A stretch of DNA of 64,000 bases from positions 186,001-250,000 of the forward strand of contig CAJNYU010002250.1 in assembly GCA_905331475.1 (NCBI GenBank). The letters run 5' to 3'. Of the stretch, positions 59,807-64,000 are shown in pieces. A program made the translations under genes and the position numbers. Numbering within the stretch: position 1 is the first letter of the stretch; the number at the start of each line of letters is the position of its first letter. This stretch comes from Rotaria socialis (taxonomy: Eukaryota; Rotifera; Eurotatoria; Philodinida; Philodinidae). The notes below the pieces were generated by a model, which worked only from the letters and a program-made list of their open reading frames with translations, was not told the origin of the DNA and ran no database searches.

Positions 59807-62800
59807 ATCGTACTCAACTTCAAAGCATGCCAGCGAAAGATTTCGCTGATTTAGTAATGTTACCACGTGAATGGCGTCGTGGTGATGATTGCATTCAGTG
59901 GCCTAGAAATCATGATTATTATAATATTGTATGGCTTGAAAATCTTTGGAAATATATTAATGAAAAACTTCCAAATGATTTAACTATTCTTGAAAATACT
60001 AATATTCTCTATTCGCTACAATTAACACGCCCATTAGGTGGTCCAGCATCACTTAATACAATAGCATTGTATAAATTATCAAAAAACATTGGCCTAATAC
60101 AATTACCAATGTCAGCAACTAAAGATGATGTATCAGTACAAAAAGTTTTGTTAAAATTAAACTTTCATTGCATCGATCCATTTCCGGAAATTATACGTCG
60201 TCATAAGCTAGTTGAGGAATATGTACCATCATTATCTTATTTAGGTTTATTACAAATATTTAAATGTCGTCTAAGACATTTTACACAAATTAAAATTCAA
60301 CAAGAATTTAATACATTATTAAATGAACATGATATTAAATTATTACGACAATATTTATCGCGAATTATGACACAACAATTAGATGAATCGAATATACAAT
60401 GTATTAAACAATTACCAATATTTGATAATGCGTATATAGGTAATGATACAAATCAACAACAACAACATTTTAAATACATTAGTTTAAATAATATATTATA
60501 TATCTATGAATCTGGAACAAAACTACCAATTGATATACAACCACCAAAACAATGTATTCATGTTACTGATAGTGATTCAAGAGTTTTGTTAGATAAATTA
60601 GGTTATGTTATACATGATTTTACACATGTTGCTCGTTATCTTATTAAGACTATCGAACAGCAACAACAACAACAGCAACAACAGCAGCCGCAACAAAATT
60701 CGAAGAATATCAATTTAAAAGTTGATCAGCAAAGAATGATATTTTTAGGTAAATTTAAAAATAAGCTCGTTGAAAAAAATCTTGCCTGAAAAATGTAATT
60801 CTTGAATAATATCATCCATGATTAGTTTTACTGATAGACATCATAGAGATAAAACTAATGATATATTTCGGAAAAGGACACATTATACATGAGTATGACA
60901 TTAGATATATATATAATGTAAATATCAATGATTGCATGTATCCAAGGCTAATTCCTTAGTTTCCTTCACGGATAGTTAAAAGATTATTTCACATTCTAAA
61001 GTAATTCAAGACAATTTTCACAACGGATATATTTCCTATGCACTATAATCCGATTGTTACTAAAATAAAGTTCATGTTCTAATGTTACAGTTACAGTATT
61101 ATAATAATATATTTTAAAATGGTTTGTCTCTCTTTTTTTTTATTAGGAAAATGGCTTCTATCAAATTGCACAAATTTGATTTTAACTGACGTCGTCAGTC
61201 AAGATACATTATCAACCTGTCGTCTATTTCTCAATCGTAAAGGTGAACTTTGTTCATGTCAACAAATGTTTGATCCATCATCATTTCAAAATAATAATAA
61301 AGAGAAATATTTAGTTTTATTTGAATCAAAATATTTGCCGTCCGTTGAATTTTGTTCCACAAATGAAAATTTAAGTTTATTACGACATCTTAAATTACGA
61401 CAATTTTATGATATAAAATCCGATGAAGTTATTGATATATGTGAATCAACAATTAAAGATACATCATCAACAACAAGTAATAAACGTTCATTAATGTTAT
61501 TGTTAGCTGAATTTATTGTCGATATCTTAAATCAAAATCCAAAATTAATCGATGAATATTCACAAGCAAAACAAATTGCTCTGAGACAATATTTAAATAA
61601 TGCACCATGGGTGCCAGTTATGGCGGAAAGACCACATGGATATCCAGCGACACTGACATGGCAAAGTAAATTATTAGAAGCTAAGATTTTTGAATATCTA
61701 AAGACGGCGAAATAGAAATTTCTCTTCAGTTTTTTTCTTTCTATAAATCTATGATTATTTAAATCAGCGGAAAAAAAACATGTTCATTTGAGAATATAAT
61801 TTAATGAAATATGACAAAAGTTAATAGTAACAATCTATTGTGTTAGTATAAATATTGAACACTAGGTCGATCGTCAACAAACGAAAAGTGTATCATCCTA
61901 GTGAACAAAGCTCTAGGAAATAGGACATCCACCTGCTTGAGTCAAGCAAAATTCGAGTCTTTTGCAATATTTACATCTCATTATTACTCAAAATACTATC
62001 GTAGCCTCGATTGGATTAATTCGAAATCTATATTCGATTGATTCTGTCAACAGATACAAATTAGCAAAACATTTCTTCGTTTGACAAATCTTACAGAAAA
62101 CAACAATCTATTTATTCTCTAAATGTTTTTTCTTTTTCATAGGTGCAATCGATCTTCGTCATTCTTTTGTAACTCTTCGTGAAGTTTCCGATAAAACTCA
62201 TGGATTTCTTGTTGGTGCTGTAACACTTATTTCAGCTCTTGACCTTCCGGAATCATTCTATCCACCGGCACGTGCAACATCATCAATAAATCGTATTACA
62301 CTTGATATGCGTGAATTAAAACTTGACTTATTAATAAAACAATTGAAATGTATTGTGTTATGTTATCAAAAAAGTTCACCACAAGAGCAAAAAAATGAAA
62401 CATTTGATTATTTAAATTTATGTAAACGTCTCTATGACACATTATCACAGTTAAATAATCCAAATGATATATTAAAAGAAATGCGTCTATCTGATTTAAC
62501 TGAATGGATATGGAATAGTACTCATGGTTTTTCATCAACAAATCATATTTATCTTATTGATAAAATTCATCCGTTAGCACCATATGTACAAATTCTTCCA
62601 TATGAATTATATAACTACAGAAAATTTTTTGAATCAATGGGTGTTAAATATTTACCTGATGTATCAAAATTAGAAGATCTACTACGTAATCAACAACATC
62701 AACCGATTGATGAGAATTTATTTAAATGGATCAAAGAAACATACACCAAAGATCGTCGTCTATTACAACTCATTCATGATTTAGAAACAAAATCGAATTC

Positions 62801-63421
62801 AAAAGGAAATCCTAAAGTTAAAAATACAAATGATGATCAAACACGCATTACATTTTCTAGTACACTCGATTTAGCTGAAGATAAAATTTATCTTTATTTA
62901 ACAGGTAAAAACAGTTAATAATTAATTAATAAACAGAAAAGTTCCACATCGACTTTTCCTTTTTCTTTATGTAGATATATTTAATCAGCAAGCAAATATC
63001 AAAGAAACAGTTATACAAGCATTGACAACAATATCCAAAGAAAAGAAAACTCAACTATTAACTGAAGAAGATTATTTTATACGTAAAATGTCTGGTAGTG
63101 AATATCAAAAAAATTTATTTGATCATTATCGAGCATATAATGATTTAGTTTTACCAAATTTAAATGTTTTACCTAAAAATGTTAAAGATACATTGGTTCT
63201 ATTTGCATTAGATCATGCTGATAATACAATGTTAAATATATTGAAACAACATTGTTGTATACCATGCACACCCAATGGACGTATATTAAACAAACCATCA
63301 AAATTGATACATCCTTATTGTCGTTTAGCATCACTTTATTCTGATATTGATTCATTATTTCCATATGGCGGGCAAGATTCGTATTTAAGAGAAGATCGAT
63401 TAAATGTTTTAAAATTACTTG
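59807..63421 (+). CDS. SACS: Sacsin-like protein, downstream module (exons 59807-60748, 61147-61665, 62143-62904, 62975-63421), runs off right edge
   Basis: Four exons joined by phase-1 introns continue the sacsin repeat. The marks are PAKDFADLVMLPREWRRGDD, WLENLWKYI, NAPWVPVMAERPHGYPATLTW (sacsin pattern WVP..ERP..YP) and LAPYVQILPYELYNYRKFFE followed by GVKYLPDV. The last is CIPCTPNGRILNKPSKLIHP followed by FPYG, matching the sacsin CIPC...P..LIHP...FPYG block. A Gln run interrupted by one Pro (about 60654-60699) is a local insertion. The donor after 61665 (CAA A|GTAAAT) was chosen because it keeps the frame into 62143, so that boundary is less sure than the others. After 63421 the donor GTAAGA is followed by non-coding DNA. 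The C-terminal DnaJ and HEPN domains expected of full sacsin are not in the window. Together with the upstream module about 1560 codons are visible. Confidence 0.85.
60749..61146 (+). other. Sacsin-like intron
   Basis: A 398-base AT-rich intron between TTAG|GTAAAT and TTATTAG|GAAAAT. Nothing else seen. Confidence 0.75.
61666..62142 (+). other. Sacsin-like intron
   Basis: A 477-base intron between CAAA|GTAAAT and TTTTTCATAG|GTGCAA. The open frame of the previous exon runs on for another 50 bases into it before a stop, so the exact donor needs transcript data. Confidence 0.6.
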
Positions 63422-64000
63422 GTAAGATGAATCCATTATTTTCTCAAATATTATTCTTGATGTTAAAAAAACATAGTTTTTATAATTCTTTCTTTATATC
63501 GGATAATAAAAAGGTTTTCCGATTGAGCGATAGCAGTATTTATTTTTGTTTTCGGACGAATTGAAAAGGCATTTAATATTACTAAAAGCAATGTTTAGAT
63601 CATAGAGAAAAATTAAAGTACGCGGTAAATTGTTTTCAGTTTGTGGTTAAGAGTGAAAACGAGATATTCATGAATGTAATAAATACTTGTATAATAGTTA
63701 TTTGATATTTTGAAGGAAAATAATTAATAGTAAACAAAGCAAAACAATACTAGTTTGGGAATTTTCGACATTTTTGATTACAAATAAATGATAGATTATA
63801 TTTCCTCTACCTTTTTGTTTTCAAATAAGCTACGAGTTGAATTGCATAGGGAATATTGATTTATATAGACACACCGGATGAAAACCAATCATGAGAAATA
63901 GCTTTTCTACCGGCATATATAAAAATGTTGACTGTTATTTAGCAACACGAAACTATCGCATACATTCTATTTGATAGAAAGGAAAATCATAAGTTCAAAT
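63422..64000 (+). other. Start of the next sacsin-like intron
   Basis: After the GTAAGA donor at 63422 no further exon with sacsin similarity is found up to the window end. The open frame that continues to about 63564 turns into sequence without family resemblance and is probably intronic. Confidence 0.6.

Noticed and set aside
1..64000. tRNA, rRNA, CRISPR arrays, bacterial-type operons or retrovirus-like polymerase genes
   Set aside because: Looked for by eye on both strands and found none. The window is typical intron-bearing eukaryotic DNA.

Overview
The window is eukaryotic, AT-rich and intron-dense. Small exons are separated by mostly 50-100 base GT-AG introns inside genes, and long gene-poor stretches lie between genes. 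The gene set (a ciliary outer-arm dynein heavy chain, a secreted NHL-repeat propeller, an arginine-specific ADP-ribosyltransferase, a rhodopsin-family peptide receptor, a sacsin-like giant protein, scattered decayed DNA transposons) fits a ciliated invertebrate. Abundant NHL-repeat and ADP-ribosyltransferase genes make a bdelloid rotifer my best guess. This is inference from gene content, not a database match.

Layout. (1) 1-10787, minus strand: the 5' half of an axonemal dynein heavy chain of the DNAH5/DNAH8 type, at least 26 coding exons from the N-terminal tail through AAA1 and into AAA2. It runs off the left edge and has alternative 5' ends. (2) 10788-18427: no convincing gene; a hairpin repeat, a GC-rich 290-base MITE-like island and AT-rich sequence. 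(3) 18428-19381, minus: a secreted six-bladed NHL propeller. (4) 19966-24310: a transposon-rich block with an element with long inverted terminal repeats, a nested inverted repeat, a relic of a second NHL gene and a broken hAT transposase. (5) 24908-25777, minus: an ADP-ribosyltransferase with an intact R-S-ExE signature. (6) 25778-31347: non-coding, including about 2.2 kb rich in degenerate AGGATCCT-like motifs. (7) 31348-33278, minus: a complete 400-residue, five-coding-exon GPCR resembling TRH/ghrelin-type receptors, with a fold-back repeat containing an N in its last intron. (8) 33279-41916: gene-poor, with microsatellites. (9) 41917-63421 and beyond, plus strand: a sacsin-like gene that runs off the right edge.

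The most interesting structure is in the sacsin-like gene. The 8.85 kb intron between the exons ending at 50956 and starting at 59807 holds four separate ATG-initiated open exons (51440, 53163, 56651, 57778). All are rich in Ser/Asn/Pro and all end at a GT donor in the same phase, leaving a single G, exactly as the preceding true exon does. All are therefore frame-compatible with the acceptor at 59807. A further ATG exon at 41917 does the same for the acceptor at 46409. This looks like an array of alternative promoters and first exons that puts different short leader peptides, one with a myristoylation signature, on full-length or N-terminally truncated sacsin-like proteins. The dynein gene shows a smaller version of the same arrangement. 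Transcript evidence was not available here.
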